DNA from: Ancylobacter sp. SL191
Lineage (GTDB): Bacteria; Pseudomonadota; Alphaproteobacteria; Rhizobiales; Xanthobacteraceae
NCBI RefSeq assembly: GCF_026625645.1
Contig: NZ_CP113056.1
Coordinates: forward strand, 1,116,001-1,180,000
Direction: 5' to 3'
Length of the DNA stretch: 64,000 nt
The position numbers and the translations under genes were made by a program. The notes under the pieces were generated by a model. That model was not told where the DNA came from. It did not search any database and was given only the letters and a program-made list of their open reading frames with translations. Shown one piece after another: positions 37,301 to 45,350 of the stretch (its first letter is position 1; each line of letters starts with the position of its first letter).

Positions 37301-37483
37301 CTCCTGCGCGGAGGCACCCGGCCAGCTCGCCTGGATGATCATCGTCTTGATGGTGAAGTCGGGATCTTCCTCCCGGCCGAGGCTGAGATAGGCGAAGGTT
37401 CCCGCCAGGGCGAAGACGATCATGAAGTACCAGACGAGCGAACGGTGTTCGAGCGCCCAGTCCGAAAGGTTGAAGGTCTTCAC
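34382..37483 (-). CDS. RND-family efflux permease
   Basis: A 1033-residue inner-membrane proton-driven pump of the AcrB/HAE1 type. It starts with one membrane helix (WYFMIVFALAGTFAYLSLGREEDPDFTIKTM), then two large periplasmic loops and two bundles of helices; GLLVDDAMIAVEMM in TM4 holds the paired Asp of the proton relay, and ILIRNSVILVVQIEEMR lies in TM11. The N-terminal GREEDPDF and the QASWPGASAQEVTEQVTDRIEKKLQEL block are typical of the branch that includes VexF/CusA-distant multidrug pumps. It overlaps the adaptor gene by 4 bp. Substrates unknown; no outer-membrane factor gene is adjacent. Confidence 0.94.
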   Translation of the reverse strand: MKTFNLSDWALEHRSLVWYFMIVFALAGTFAYLSLGREEDPDFTIKTMIIQASWPGASAQEVTEQVTDRIEKKLQELESLEHTRSLTTAGQTIIFVDLLPTTKAKDVPAIWMRVRNMVADVEGNFPSGVVGPFFNDSFGDVYGNIFAFTSDGLSQRELRDLVEDARTKVLTVPNVGKVDIVGAQDEAIYLEFSTRKTAALGIDQSAILTTLQEQNNVTQSGVIQAGPERIAIRVGGRFTSEESLRAINLRVNDRFFPLTDVATITRGYADPPSTLFRFNGQPAIGLAVGMKTGSNLLAFGTALDETMARVVSDLPIGVTVERVSDQPAVVDEAVSGFTRALFEAIVIVLAISFISLGFRAGLVVAISIPLVLAITFLVMAYSGISLQRISLGALIIALGLLVDDAMIAVEMMVARLEVGDSLRKAATHVYTSTAFPMLTGTLVTVASFIPVGLNSSAAGEFTFTLFVVIAVSLIVSWVVAVLFTPLLGVTILPATMKKHAEHKGWFTRGFANLLRLCLRWRWVTIILTVLAFVASVAGMSLVQQQFFPSSDRPELIVDWNLPQNSSIQETDRQMAQFEKEMLAGNPAIEHWSTYVGRGAPRFILSFDVQPDDIAFGEMVILTKSLEARDKLKGELQAYLQKTFPGTDAYVKLLDIGPPVGKPVQYRISGPDLQTVRDLAQKFSAVMGSDPRLRNMSMNWNEPARVVKVEVLQDKARQLGVSSQDIATALNSIVEGSSATQVRDDIYLIDVIGRAQATERGSIDTLLNLQLPSTSGEAVPLSSLATFHYELEQPTIWRRDRIPTITIKAGITGATQPATIVDALAPQVEAFRKSLPVGYHVQVGGAVEESAKSQGPIAAVAPIMLFIMATLLMIQLQSFHRLFLVFSVAPLALIGVVIALLASNAPLGFVALLGVLALIGILIRNSVILVVQIEEMRSTGVAPWEAVIEATEHRMRPILLTAAAATLALIPISREVFWGPMAYAMMGGIVVGTVLTLLFLPALYVTWFRIRRDTPPSTPTAAPLVADAAPTHAG

Positions 37484-38568
37484 CGGGTCGTCTCCTGGCT
37501 GAGCCTGATCTTCTGTCCGTCGGCGAGCTGGTGCACGCCGGCCAGGACCACTTCGTCACCGTCGGTAAGGCCGGTCAGCACCCGGAAATGTCCGGTCGCC
37601 GCGTCGGGCTGGAGCTGCACGGGGCGCCGCGCGACGCTCTGGCTGGTTCTGTCGACCACCCAGACATAGGTCGCGCCGTCCTGCGTCAGCACGGCGCGCG
37701 CGGGCACGCTGATGCCGGCGCTTGCTGCCTCGTCGGGCCAGGCGGTGACGACGGAGCCGAAGCGGAAGGCGTCCGGCGGTGTGTCGAGGGCGATCTTCAC
37801 CCGGTAGCTGCGGGTATTGGAGTCCGCCTGCGGGGCGATTTCGCGCAGCACGCCATGCGCCTTGACCGAGGGGTCGAGCTGCAGGGCAATGGTCCAGGGC
37901 TGGCCAAGCTTGAGCGCGCCGTGCCGGGCCTCCGACACGTCGATCACCACGTCGCGGTCGGCGAGGCGGGCGACACGCACCACGGCCTGGCCGGCGGTGA
38001 CCACCTGGCCGACTTCCGCCGAGGTGGCGGTGACGATGCCGTCGAACTCGGCCAGCAGCTTGGCGTAGCCGAGCTGCTCGCGGGCCTTGTCGAGGCTCGC
38101 CTGCGTCTGGGCCTGATTGGCCTGCGCCGTCTTCAGCTCCTGCTCGGCGAGATCGAAATCGGCGGCACTGCCGGCATTGGTGGCGGCGAGCGTCTTCTTG
38201 CGCTGCTCATTGACGGTCGCGTTCTCGAGCGTGGCCTGCGCGTTGCGCAGGTCGGCCTCGGCGCTGGTCACCGCCATCTTCAGCGCGAGCGGGTCGAGCT
38301 CGCCGATCAGCTGGCCCTTGGTGACGAGATCGCCGGTGTCCACGTCGCGCGCGATGATGCGGCCCAGCGTGCGGAACGCCAGATCGGTCTCGACGCGCGG
38401 CTGCACCGTGCCGGCAGAGCCGGCGCCGGTGAAGGCCTCGGTCTTCACCACCATGGATTTCACCGGGCGGACCGCGGTTTCCTGCGCGGGGGGCGGGGAA
38501 TCGCACCCGGCGAGCACGGCGAGGGCGCCGATCAGCGTGGCTCCCTGCATCCAGCGGGTGAGGGTCAT
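37480..38568 (-). CDS. RND periplasmic adaptor (lipoprotein)
   Basis: A 362-residue membrane fusion protein. It has a lipoprotein signal (MTLTRWMQGATLIGALAVLAGC with Cys at the LAGC lipobox), a lipoyl-like domain (TDLAFRTLGRIIARDVDTGDLVTKGQLIGELDP), an alpha-helical hairpin (residues ~100-165) and a beta-barrel part ending with VPARAVLTQDGATYVWVVD. It links the permease to an outer-membrane channel. Start 38568 is the family N-terminus; the upstream open frame is antisense noise. Overlaps both neighbours by 4 bp. Confidence 0.93.
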   Translation of the reverse strand: MTLTRWMQGATLIGALAVLAGCDSPPPAQETAVRPVKSMVVKTEAFTGAGSAGTVQPRVETDLAFRTLGRIIARDVDTGDLVTKGQLIGELDPLALKMAVTSAEADLRNAQATLENATVNEQRKKTLAATNAGSAADFDLAEQELKTAQANQAQTQASLDKAREQLGYAKLLAEFDGIVTATSAEVGQVVTAGQAVVRVARLADRDVVIDVSEARHGALKLGQPWTIALQLDPSVKAHGVLREIAPQADSNTRSYRVKIALDTPPDAFRFGSVVTAWPDEAASAGISVPARAVLTQDGATYVWVVDRTSQSVARRPVQLQPDAATGHFRVLTGLTDGDEVVLAGVHQLADGQKIRLSQETTR

Positions 38569-39644
38569 GGCACGTTCTCCCAGGTAACCGGCTGGCCGTC
38601 GCGCAGGAACTGGCCACCTTGCGTGACCACGAGTTCGGCCGGCTTCACGCCGTCTGCGATCACCACCTCGCCGGTGCGGTAAAGGGCGACCTTGACCCGC
38701 CGCAGCGCCACCAGCTTGGTCTGGGGATCGATGATCCACACCGCCGGCTGGCCGCGCTCGGAGGTCAGGGCGCTCCATGGCACGACGACGCCGCTGCGCG
38801 GCGCGGCGCGGAACTCGCCCTTCACCGGCGTGCCGAGCGACCATTGCGCGCTGTCGGGCAGCGTCACCTTCACCCGGATCGTCCCGGTGCTGGTGTCGAG
38901 CGCCGGCGAGACCTCGCGCACGCGGGTGCGGACCCGCTCGGTGGAGTCGATCGGCGCGACATCGACATCCGGGATCGGCGGGCCGTCGAGGAACATGGCC
39001 TCGAACACGTTGAACTCGGCGTCGCGCGGCCCGTCATGGGCGAGCGTCAGCGCGGCCTGCGCGGCGGAGACGACCTGCCCGACCTCGATGTTGCGGGCGG
39101 TGATGATGCCGTCGGCATCCGCCTTCAGTTCGGTATAGGCGAGCTCGTCCTCGGAGGTGGCAAGGTTGGCCTTGGCGGTCTCCTCCGAGCCCTGCGCCGT
39201 TACCAGATCCTCCTTCGCCTGATCGAAGGTGGCCTGCGAGATCGCCTTCGACTGGAGCAGGGTCTGGTAGCGGTCGAAGGCCAGTTTCTTCTGGACGCGG
39301 GTGGCCTGCGCCGATTGCAGCTTGGCGCGGGAGATTTCCACCTCCGCCCGCTGCTCGGTGTTGTCGATGCGGGCGAGCACGTCGCCCTTGCGCACATGGT
39401 TGCCGACATCCGTCAGCAATTCGGTGACGCGGCCGCTGGTGCGGAAGGACAGGTCCGACTGGATCCGCGCCGCGATCGACCCGGTGATGTCGATCGAGGG
39501 CTGGTAGTCGGTGACGGCGGCCGCCACCGCGCGCACGTCCCGTGGGGCCTCAACCACGGCGCCGGACACGGGATCGCCGGCGCGCGCCGCCCCGACGGGG
39601 GGCAGGAGCGCGGCGCAGATCAGGACGAGCGGAAACGGTCGCAT
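38565..39644 (-). CDS. RND periplasmic adaptor (second, signal-peptide type)
   Basis: A 359-residue membrane fusion protein, first gene of the efflux operon. It has a Sec signal peptide (MRPFPLVLICAALLPPVGAARA), a lipoyl-like segment (SDLSFRTSGRVTELLTDVGNHVRKGDVLARID), a helical hairpin (LQSAQATRVQKKLAFDRYQTLLQSKAISQATFDQAKEDL) and a C-terminal barrel (VVVPWSALTSERGQPAVWIID). It is a paralogue of the following adaptor but without the lipobox. Tandem adaptors for one permease suggest a mixed hexamer. Start 39644 has GGAG upstream. Confidence 0.93.
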   Translation of the reverse strand: MRPFPLVLICAALLPPVGAARAGDPVSGAVVEAPRDVRAVAAAVTDYQPSIDITGSIAARIQSDLSFRTSGRVTELLTDVGNHVRKGDVLARIDNTEQRAEVEISRAKLQSAQATRVQKKLAFDRYQTLLQSKAISQATFDQAKEDLVTAQGSEETAKANLATSEDELAYTELKADADGIITARNIEVGQVVSAAQAALTLAHDGPRDAEFNVFEAMFLDGPPIPDVDVAPIDSTERVRTRVREVSPALDTSTGTIRVKVTLPDSAQWSLGTPVKGEFRAAPRSGVVVPWSALTSERGQPAVWIIDPQTKLVALRRVKVALYRTGEVVIADGVKPAELVVTQGGQFLRDGQPVTWENVP

Positions 39645-39679
39645 GGACGCTCCATAGGTAATTACGCGTTGCCTTATTT

Positions 39680-39703
39680 CATTGACTTTCACGTCAGTCA
39701 ATG
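39680..39703. promoter_or_regulatory. Operator-like inverted repeat between RND operon and TetR
   Basis: Exact 8-bp arms (CATTGACT at 39680-39687, AGTCAATG at 39696-39703) with an 8-bp spacer lie in the 94-bp divergent intergenic region. TetR repressors bind such dyads; one site here could control both the pump and the regulator. Regulatory role is inferred. Confidence 0.75.
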
Positions 39704-39738
39704 AAAAGATTCCGGGTATGGCAGGCAGGAGGCGTGGG

Positions 39739-40380
39739 ATGGCGATCCAGAAGCGGCCGAAGCTCTCGCGGGCGGAGCAGAAGGCGCGGCGTCCGGGGGA
39801 AATTCTCGAGGCGGCGTTCGACGAGTTCGCGGAGAAGGGCTTCGCGGCCACCCGCGTCGAGGACGTGGCCGCGCGCATCGGCGTGACCAAGGGCACGGTC
39901 TATGTCTACTTCCCGACCAAGGAGATCCTGTTCGAGGAGGCCTTCCGCCATGTCGCGGCGGTGTTCGCCGATCTGCGCCGGGAGATCGAGCGGCTCGATG
40001 GTGGCTATGCCGACCGCCTGCAGAACGTGCTCCGTCTCGGCTACCGCAAGCTGGCCGATGACCGGCGCGTGCGCGACCTGCTGCGGCTTTCCCTCGCCGA
40101 AGGCATCCGCTTCCCGGAGATGGTGCTGCGCCACCATGACGAATTCATCGCACCGCTGGTCACCGCCATCCGCACCGTGGTCGAGGACGGGGTGCGCGCC
40201 GGCGAGCTGGAAGGGGCGGCCGTGGCGACGATGCCGGACGTGATCGGCAGCTCCATCCTGCATCTGAGCCTGTGGCGCTCCCTGTTCATGGACCAGCGCC
40301 CGCTGGATGAGGCGGCCTTCATCGAGGCGCATCTGGAGCTGGTGCGGCGCGCCCTGCGCCCCGTCGCGGGCGCGGCCTGA
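39739..40380 (+). CDS. TetR-family repressor of the RND pump
   Basis: A 213-residue TetR regulator. The N-terminal HTH is GEILEAAFDEFAEKGFAATRVEDVAARIGVTKGTVYVYFPTKEILFEEAFRH; the C-terminal ligand domain (DVIGSSILHLSLWRSLF) is of the AcrR-like type. The ATG at 39739 is chosen because AGGAGG stands six bases ahead; earlier starts at 39718 or 39682 would overlap the operator. It is divergent from the efflux genes and presumably represses them until a drug or toxic compound binds. Confidence 0.92.
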   Translation: MAIQKRPKLSRAEQKARRPGEILEAAFDEFAEKGFAATRVEDVAARIGVTKGTVYVYFPTKEILFEEAFRHVAAVFADLRREIERLDGGYADRLQNVLRLGYRKLADDRRVRDLLRLSLAEGIRFPEMVLRHHDEFIAPLVTAIRTVVEDGVRAGELEGAAVATMPDVIGSSILHLSLWRSLFMDQRPLDEAAFIEAHLELVRRALRPVAGAA

Positions 40381-40594
40381 TCGTCGAGGGCGCGTCACCG
40401 CGATCATGTCCAGCGCCTGTCCGGCCGCGCCGGTCACGGCGCCTGCCACCGTTCCGATACTGGCGGGCCCGGCTTGCGCGAAGATGCCGTAGGCCATCAA
40501 ACGCCTGCGCCCGCCGCGCGGGACGGCGCAGCGGGCGCAGGCGGTCATCTCATGAGGGAGGCCGCGCTCAGGTCGTGGCGGCGCCGGGGCGCGA

Positions 40595-41752
40595 TCAGCG
40601 CATCAGGCCGGCAGCGCGCAGCGCGTCCTCGATGGTCTTCTGCACGCTGGACCGCTCGGGCTGGGGGCGCCCGCGCGGGGCGGCCGGGGCTCGGACGGCC
40701 GGCGGCGCGGCCTGCCGTGTCGCTGGAGAATTGGCGCTCGCCGGAGAAATGGCCTTCGTCGTCCGGCGCGGGGGCGTGGTCCGCGCATCGGCGTCACGCG
40801 CCGGGCAGATCCCCCAGAAGTTCGCGATCTCGCGGGTCGAGGAGACGCCGACATCCAGCATATAGGGGCCGGCAACGCCGAGATCCTCGCCGACCGGCGT
40901 GCCATGACCCATGCTCGCCAGCGTGTTCACCTCGATCAGGATGTCGCCTTCGGCATTTCTCCAGCGGCGGCGCACGCGCGGGCCGAGGGTCTCGCTCTGC
41001 GTCGGCGCCGTGTCGAGGCCATGGACGCTGCGCCATTGCGCGGCGATGTCCTCGGCATTGGACGGCGCCACCGTGTGGTCGGCCGCGCCCTGCCAGATGG
41101 TGATGCGCGGCCACGGCCCATGATGGGCGGAGGCGGCGCGCAGCAGCGCCCACAGCTCCTCGTCGGAGGCGAGGCGCTGCCCGCGCATGCAGTCGAAGGC
41201 TTCGGGAACCGAGCTGGCCCGGCCATAGGCCAGCCCGGCGATGATCGCCCCGCCGGCGAACAGCTCGGGATAGGTGGCGAGCATGGCCGAGGCCATGGCG
41301 CCACCGGCCGACAGTCCGGTGATGAAGATGCGCGCGGGGTCGATGCCATGGGCTACGACCATCGCCTCGATCATCTGCCGGATCGACAGCGCCTCGCCGG
41401 CATCGCGCCGCGTATCGCCGGGGCGGAACCAGTTGAAGCACAGATTGGGGTTGTTGCCGGAGTGCTGCTCGGGAAAGAGCAATGCGAAGCCCGCCTCGTC
41501 GGCAAGCTGCGACCAGCCGGCATGGTGGTCATAACCCGCCGCATTCTGGGTACAGCCATGCAGCACGACCACCAGCGGGGCCTGATCGGCAAGCGCGGCA
41601 GGCACATGAAAGCGGCCCGCGAGACGGCCGGGATTGCTGCCGAAATCGGTGAGGGTCGCGAGATGACCGGCGGGAGCCTGCCCGCTGGACGGAAAGCCCT
41701 GGAGGGCGCGAAGCCCGCCAAAGGGGGAGAACGCATCGGAAAGGGTCCGCAC
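40595..41752 (-). CDS. PHB-depolymerase-family esterase
   Basis: A 385-residue alpha/beta hydrolase of the esterase PHB-depolymerase family. The oxyanion region is PLVVVLHGCTQNAAGYD, the lipase box is FITGLSAGGAMAS (nucleophile Ser), then GDTRRDAGEALSIRQM, WQGAADHTVAP (Asp) and SMGHGTPV (His). The last 60 residues are Pro/Ala/Arg-rich and end in an amphipathic EDALRAAGLMR, possibly a granule- or surface-binding tail. No signal peptide is evident, so the protein may act inside the cell on poly- or oligo-hydroxybutyrate or other esters. GTG 41752 has AAGGA upstream and is preferred to TTG 41812. Confidence 0.87.
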   Translation of the reverse strand: MRTLSDAFSPFGGLRALQGFPSSGQAPAGHLATLTDFGSNPGRLAGRFHVPAALADQAPLVVVLHGCTQNAAGYDHHAGWSQLADEAGFALLFPEQHSGNNPNLCFNWFRPGDTRRDAGEALSIRQMIEAMVVAHGIDPARIFITGLSAGGAMASAMLATYPELFAGGAIIAGLAYGRASSVPEAFDCMRGQRLASDEELWALLRAASAHHGPWPRITIWQGAADHTVAPSNAEDIAAQWRSVHGLDTAPTQSETLGPRVRRRWRNAEGDILIEVNTLASMGHGTPVGEDLGVAGPYMLDVGVSSTREIANFWGICPARDADARTTPPRRTTKAISPASANSPATRQAAPPAVRAPAAPRGRPQPERSSVQKTIEDALRAAGLMR

Positions 41753-41917
41753 GGAAAAATCCTTGTTACGGCCCCCTGACGATCGAGTGCCACGAAGCCA
41801 ACGCGCGGGCAATCAAATTGTTGCACTGCACAATAAGAGGTGAACGGCGAGCGATAGTCTAATCCGATCGCCTGTCGTCGAGCTGCCGGCCTATGGGAGG
41901 GCCGGCAGCGTGGGGGC

Positions 41918-42856
41918 TCAGGTGCGGAGGCCGCGTGGGTTCAGCTCCTCATCGTCGCGCTGGCGCCCGCCAATGGCGGCGGCGGCGCAGGCGATGAAGG
42001 CGCCGATCATCAGCGACAGCGTGCCGAGCAGGGCGAAGGTCGCGCCGGCCTTGCGGGCGGTCTCGGCCGCCTGCTGCGCCTGGGCTTTCGCCTCATTGAC
42101 GCGGGCGAGCACGGAATCGACCCGCGCCGTCGCGTCGGCCGGGGAAAGGCCGGTGCGGGCGGCGACGAGTTGCCCGAGATAGGCCTTGTCCTCGGGCGAG
42201 ACCTGGCCGGCGACCGCGCCGGCGGCAAGAATGCGCGTCGCCTGCGCGGCGGCGGCGCCATTGCCCTGCGCGTCATTGGTGGCGAGCTGGGCGGCATCGC
42301 TCGGGCGGAACAGCGCGTCGACGAAATAGGAACTCATCTGCGAGCCGTCATCCGAGCCCGCATTGGCGCTTGCCCCGGCCGAGGCGCCGAGAGCCGCGCC
42401 GGAGGCGACGGTGGAGGCCGCCTGCATGCCGGTGCCGATCGCCCCGGTGAGCGCCGAGCCGAGCAGGGTAACCACCAGCAGCGTCGCCAGCGCCCAGCTC
42501 ATGAAGCCATGCACGGTGTCGCGGAAGAAGCTCTCCTGCGTGGCGATGCCGGTCCATTTGGAGCGTAGCCGGCCGGCGAGATAGCCGCCGACACCGGAGG
42601 ACAGCCATTGCACCACCACCAGCCAGATGGCGGTGGAGACCGCGAAGGTGGTGACGCTGGCGCTTTCATTGGCCCAGGGCGAGACCATGGTGAGGCCGAG
42701 CCCCGAGCCGAGCAGCATCAGCACGAAGGTGAGGGCGGCAGCGGCAAGGGCGCCGGCGACGATCGGCCCCCAGCTCACGGCCGAGGCGGAGGCCGAGACG
42801 GAAGATGCGGTGGGAGCGGATACGGCGACGCCCGTCGCCGGATAGGTCGATGCCAT
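41918..42856 (-). CDS. Uncharacterised inner-membrane protein
   Basis: A 312-residue membrane protein of unknown function. After an Ala/Ser-rich start come membrane segments VSWGPIVAGALAAAALTFVLMLLGSGLGL, FAVSTAIWLVVVQWLSSGVGGYLAGRL, WALATLLVVTLLGSALTGAI and a last one near the C-terminus (FALLGTLSLMIGAFIACAAAAIGG). A polar region of about 130 residues between them is probably extracytoplasmic or cytoplasmic and helical. Start 42856 has AGGAG ahead. A GGAAC box (42981-42977) and a GATT 17 bp later on the same strand hint at an EcfG-type general-stress promoter. I do not recognise a function. Confidence 0.8.
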   Translation of the reverse strand: MASTYPATGVAVSAPTASSVSASASAVSWGPIVAGALAAAALTFVLMLLGSGLGLTMVSPWANESASVTTFAVSTAIWLVVVQWLSSGVGGYLAGRLRSKWTGIATQESFFRDTVHGFMSWALATLLVVTLLGSALTGAIGTGMQAASTVASGAALGASAGASANAGSDDGSQMSSYFVDALFRPSDAAQLATNDAQGNGAAAAQATRILAAGAVAGQVSPEDKAYLGQLVAARTGLSPADATARVDSVLARVNEAKAQAQQAAETARKAGATFALLGTLSLMIGAFIACAAAAIGGRQRDDEELNPRGLRT

Positions 42857-43405
42857 GGAAGATCTCCTGGGAAAAGCGCGCGCCCGGGGGCGGAGGGCGT
42901 GCCGACCACTGGGCAGGATGTCGCGTCTCACACGGGGCGTGAGGGGCTCGCCGTCAATCCGTCGTCGCAAGCAAAAGTTCCGATAAATCGGCGGAGGACG
43001 CGCCACCGAACGGCCGGTTTATTTTCGTTCGGCAAATATCTGGGCGAGAAATATTTCCGCTGTCCTGTTTTCGCCTTGCCGTAATGACCATCAGGGATTA
43101 CATCAATAAAGTCGATGAACCGATTTGGCTGGCGCGGTATCCTTGGGTTCCGCATGTGCCGCAGGATTGTCGATGTGAATGCATCGCGCCGTTCGGCGTT
43201 CGATGCCGCCCTGCCTGAGTTCGACATGATCCTGGACTGGCCGCGCACGGTGCGGCCCGTTCCCCGATCCCTGCCGTTCGCGCGGAGCGGATTCTCGATC
43301 TCGGCCGGTGAGCGACGCCTTCGCCCTCTCCTGACGGTGGCCTTCGGCCGGTGTCAGGGCGCCGGCGTCGATCGCTCCGCCCTCTTCTTCAAGGACCACC
43401 TGACT
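42857..43405. other. Intergenic region with possible stress promoter
   Basis: 549 bp between divergent genes. On the minus strand GGAAC (42981-42977), 17 bp and GATT (42959-42956) resemble the EcfG consensus GGAAC-N16/17-CGTT with a weak -10. From 43010 to 43100 the DNA is AT-richer than the surroundings. The plus-strand frame that opens at 43115 has no coding character until 43406. No other element seen. Confidence 0.4.
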
Positions 43406-43708
43406 ATGAGCATTCAACCCACCCCGCAGCCCGGCACCCGCCCGACGCAGAGTGAGCCGACGACGCATATGTTCACCGTCGGCCAGGCCGTGCGGCTCAA
43501 GGGCGGCTACGGCATCCCCAGCTCGCGCATCGACGAGATCTACCGCGTCATCGGCACGCTGCCGCCGACCGGCAACTCGCTGCAGTACCGCCTGCGCCAT
43601 GAGCGCCAGCATTATGAGCGTGTCGCGACCGAGAACAGCCTGGAAATGGTGCGCGTCGAGGAGCCGACCGAGGCGACCGCGCTGCGCGACCGGACGTTCG
43701 CGCGCTGA
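43406..43708 (+). CDS. Small hypothetical protein (100 aa)
   Basis: A 100-residue protein with a Pro/Thr/Gln-rich start (MSIQPTPQPGTRPTQSEPTTHMF) followed by a compact domain: FTVGQAVRLKGGYGIPSSRIDEIYRVIGTLPPTGNSLQYRLRHERQHYERVATENSLEMV. The domain reads like a small SH3-like beta barrel. No known family is recognised with confidence. An in-frame ATG at 43115 would add about 97 residues that look non-coding, so 43406 is preferred. First gene of a run of small same-strand genes. Confidence 0.75.
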   Translation: MSIQPTPQPGTRPTQSEPTTHMFTVGQAVRLKGGYGIPSSRIDEIYRVIGTLPPTGNSLQYRLRHERQHYERVATENSLEMVRVEEPTEATALRDRTFAR

Positions 43709-43740
43709 GCGTGCGCCGGCCATCGGCGCGTGAGGGCGTG

Positions 43741-44001
43741 ATGCGGATCGTCATCGAGTTCTATCGCACCCGCGCGCAGGACGACGCCCATGCGCTGCTC
43801 GGCCGCGAGAGCGCGGAGGTGACCGATCTCGCCGCCGCGATCGCACTGGCTGGCGACCTGGCGCGCACCTTCGCGGAGACGCCCGCGCTCATGCCGCAAC
43901 GGCCGGACGCGCTGGTCATCCGCGATGCCGGCGGGGCCACCCTGCATGAACTTGCCTTTGATGATGCCCTGTTGCCGCCAACCGAAAGGCGCTCGCCATG
44001 A
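43741..44001 (+). CDS. Small hypothetical protein (86 aa)
   Basis: An 86-residue protein: MRIVIEFYRTRAQDDAHALLGRESAEVTDLAAAIALAGDLARTF, then MPQRPDALVIRDAGGATLHELAFDD. Alternating strands and a helix with an ending IRD-GG-LHE strand recall small ferredoxin-like domain proteins common in Rhizobiales. Function unknown. It has a GAGGG site upstream and overlaps the DUF1488 gene by 4 bp, so the two are probably coupled. Confidence 0.75.
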   Translation: MRIVIEFYRTRAQDDAHALLGRESAEVTDLAAAIALAGDLARTFAETPALMPQRPDALVIRDAGGATLHELAFDDALLPPTERRSP

Positions 44002-44270
44002 CGCTGGCCTTCCCCAATCCAAGCCGCAGCTTCGATGCGTCGCGCAACGTCGTCCGGTTCACCGGCTATGACGGCATGTTCGAGGTGTCTTTCCTCGTGG
44101 AGATCGCCGCGCTGGTGAGTTCCACCGCCGACCGCGTGCCCGAGCGCATCGAGGCGGCCTGCCTGTCCGGTTTCGACCGGCTGCGCGGTTCTGTCTACGC
44201 TGCCGCCTCCAAGGCCTATGCCGACGGGCGCCGCTCCCCCTATGTTCTGACTGCCGCCGATGTCCGGTAG
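43998..44270 (+). CDS. DUF1488-family protein
   Basis: A 90-residue DUF1488 protein: MTLAFPNPSRSFDASRNVVRFTGYDGMFEVSFLVE, then IEAACLSGFDRLRGSVYAAASKAYADGRRSPYVLTAADV. The FTGYDG..VSF and FDR...I...A pattern is that of the family, which has no established role. ATGA overlap with the preceding gene; 27 bp separate it from the transglutaminase-like gene. Confidence 0.88.
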   Translation: MTLAFPNPSRSFDASRNVVRFTGYDGMFEVSFLVEIAALVSSTADRVPERIEAACLSGFDRLRGSVYAAASKAYADGRRSPYVLTAADVR

Positions 44271-44297
44271 GCGGATCCACGCCTCCGGGAACCCTTC

Positions 44298-45110
44298 ATG
44301 CACATACGCTACGGCTACGAGATCACCCTGACCTGCCAGCAGCCGACGGCGCTGGTCTGCCTGCTCTCCGTCCATGAGGACCGCGCCGACGACATCCGGG
44401 CGCCGGAGACCTTCTTCACCGCGCCCGACGTGCCCAGCACGACCTATCGCGACCTGTTCGGCAATCGCTGCCGGCGGCTGGTGGCGCCCTCCGGCGATCT
44501 GATGATCTGGGGCGACGCCACCATCGAGGATGATGGCCGGCTCGACCCGCTGCTGCCGGACGCGCGCGAGATGGCGGTGCCGGAGCTACCGGATGCCTGC
44601 CTCGTCTATCTGCTCGGCAGCCGCTATTGCGAGACCGACCGGCTGAGCCAGATCGCCTGGGACATGTTCGGCACGGTGGCGCCGGGCTGGGGCCGGGTGC
44701 AGGCGGTGTGCGATTTCGTCCACAACCACATCCGCTTCGACTACCAGCAGGCGCGCTCCACCCGCTCGGCCTTCGAGGCCTTTCATGAGCGCGTCGGCGT
44801 GTGCCGCGACTTCGCCCATCTCGCGGTCGCGCTGTGCCGCTGCCTCAACATTCCCGCGCGCTATGTGAACGGCCATCTCGGCGATATCGGCGTGCCGGTG
44901 GTCGATCCGATGGACTTCAGCGCCTGGATCGAGGTGTTCCTGGACGGCCAGTGGCACACCTTCGACCCGCGCAACAATGTGCGACGCATCGGCCGCATCG
45001 TGATCGCCCGCGGGCGCGACGCCGCCGACATTCCGCTGATCAATTCCTTCGGCCCGCATCTGCTGAAATCGTTCCGGGTGTGGACCTATGAGGTGCCCGG
45101 CCCGGTCTAA
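44298..45110 (+). CDS. Transglutaminase-like protein lacking the catalytic His
   Basis: A 270-residue cytosolic protein of the transglutaminase-like cysteine protease superfamily. Positions 130-230 hold the core: VCDFVHNHIRFDYQQARSTRSAFEAF, the Cys motif VGVCRDFAHLAVALCRCLNIPARYV (Cys 169), and FSAWIEVFLDGQWHTFDPRN. In active enzymes the second motif reads HAW and supplies His; here it is Ser 208-Ala-Trp, while the Asp (223) is kept. I recall the same MDFSAW substitution in a conserved proteobacterial subgroup, so it is not a local mutation. The reaction is uncertain. Confidence 0.85.
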   Translation: MHIRYGYEITLTCQQPTALVCLLSVHEDRADDIRAPETFFTAPDVPSTTYRDLFGNRCRRLVAPSGDLMIWGDATIEDDGRLDPLLPDAREMAVPELPDACLVYLLGSRYCETDRLSQIAWDMFGTVAPGWGRVQAVCDFVHNHIRFDYQQARSTRSAFEAFHERVGVCRDFAHLAVALCRCLNIPARYVNGHLGDIGVPVVDPMDFSAWIEVFLDGQWHTFDPRNNVRRIGRIVIARGRDAADIPLINSFGPHLLKSFRVWTYEVPGPV

Positions 45111-45301
45111 CTGATCGTCCGAAAGGGCGTGTTTCTGTCATAGTAAAACGTCTCTAGGGAATTTAGAAAATCATTTCCCTTGAAATAATACCCCGCCGCG
45201 CACATATTAATCATGTCGATAAACGGCGAACTGAACGTCACTTCGCGCGGAAAATAGTTTCGCGCCACTATGTTCATTTTCCTGAAAATGCGATTTCGAC
45301 G

Positions 45302-45320
45302 GCCCGCAATGTCTGCGGGC
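45302..45320 (+). promoter_or_regulatory. Hairpin in the cold-shock gene leader
   Basis: The 240-bp gap before the cold-shock gene is AT-rich compared with its surroundings. It ends with a perfect 7-bp stem (GCCCGCA at 45302-45308, TGCGGGC at 45314-45320) about 30 bases before the start codon. Long structured leaders are common in cold-shock mRNAs; a role as temperature-sensitive element is a guess. A minus-strand frame through the gap looks like chance. Confidence 0.4.
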
Positions 45321-45350
45321 AAGCCAGAATACAAGATGAAAGAGCTTCCC

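Noticed and set aside
43115..43405. N-terminal extension of the 100-residue small protein
   Set aside because: The upstream 97 codons have no coding bias or domain, while the ATG at 43406 opens the compact part of the protein.
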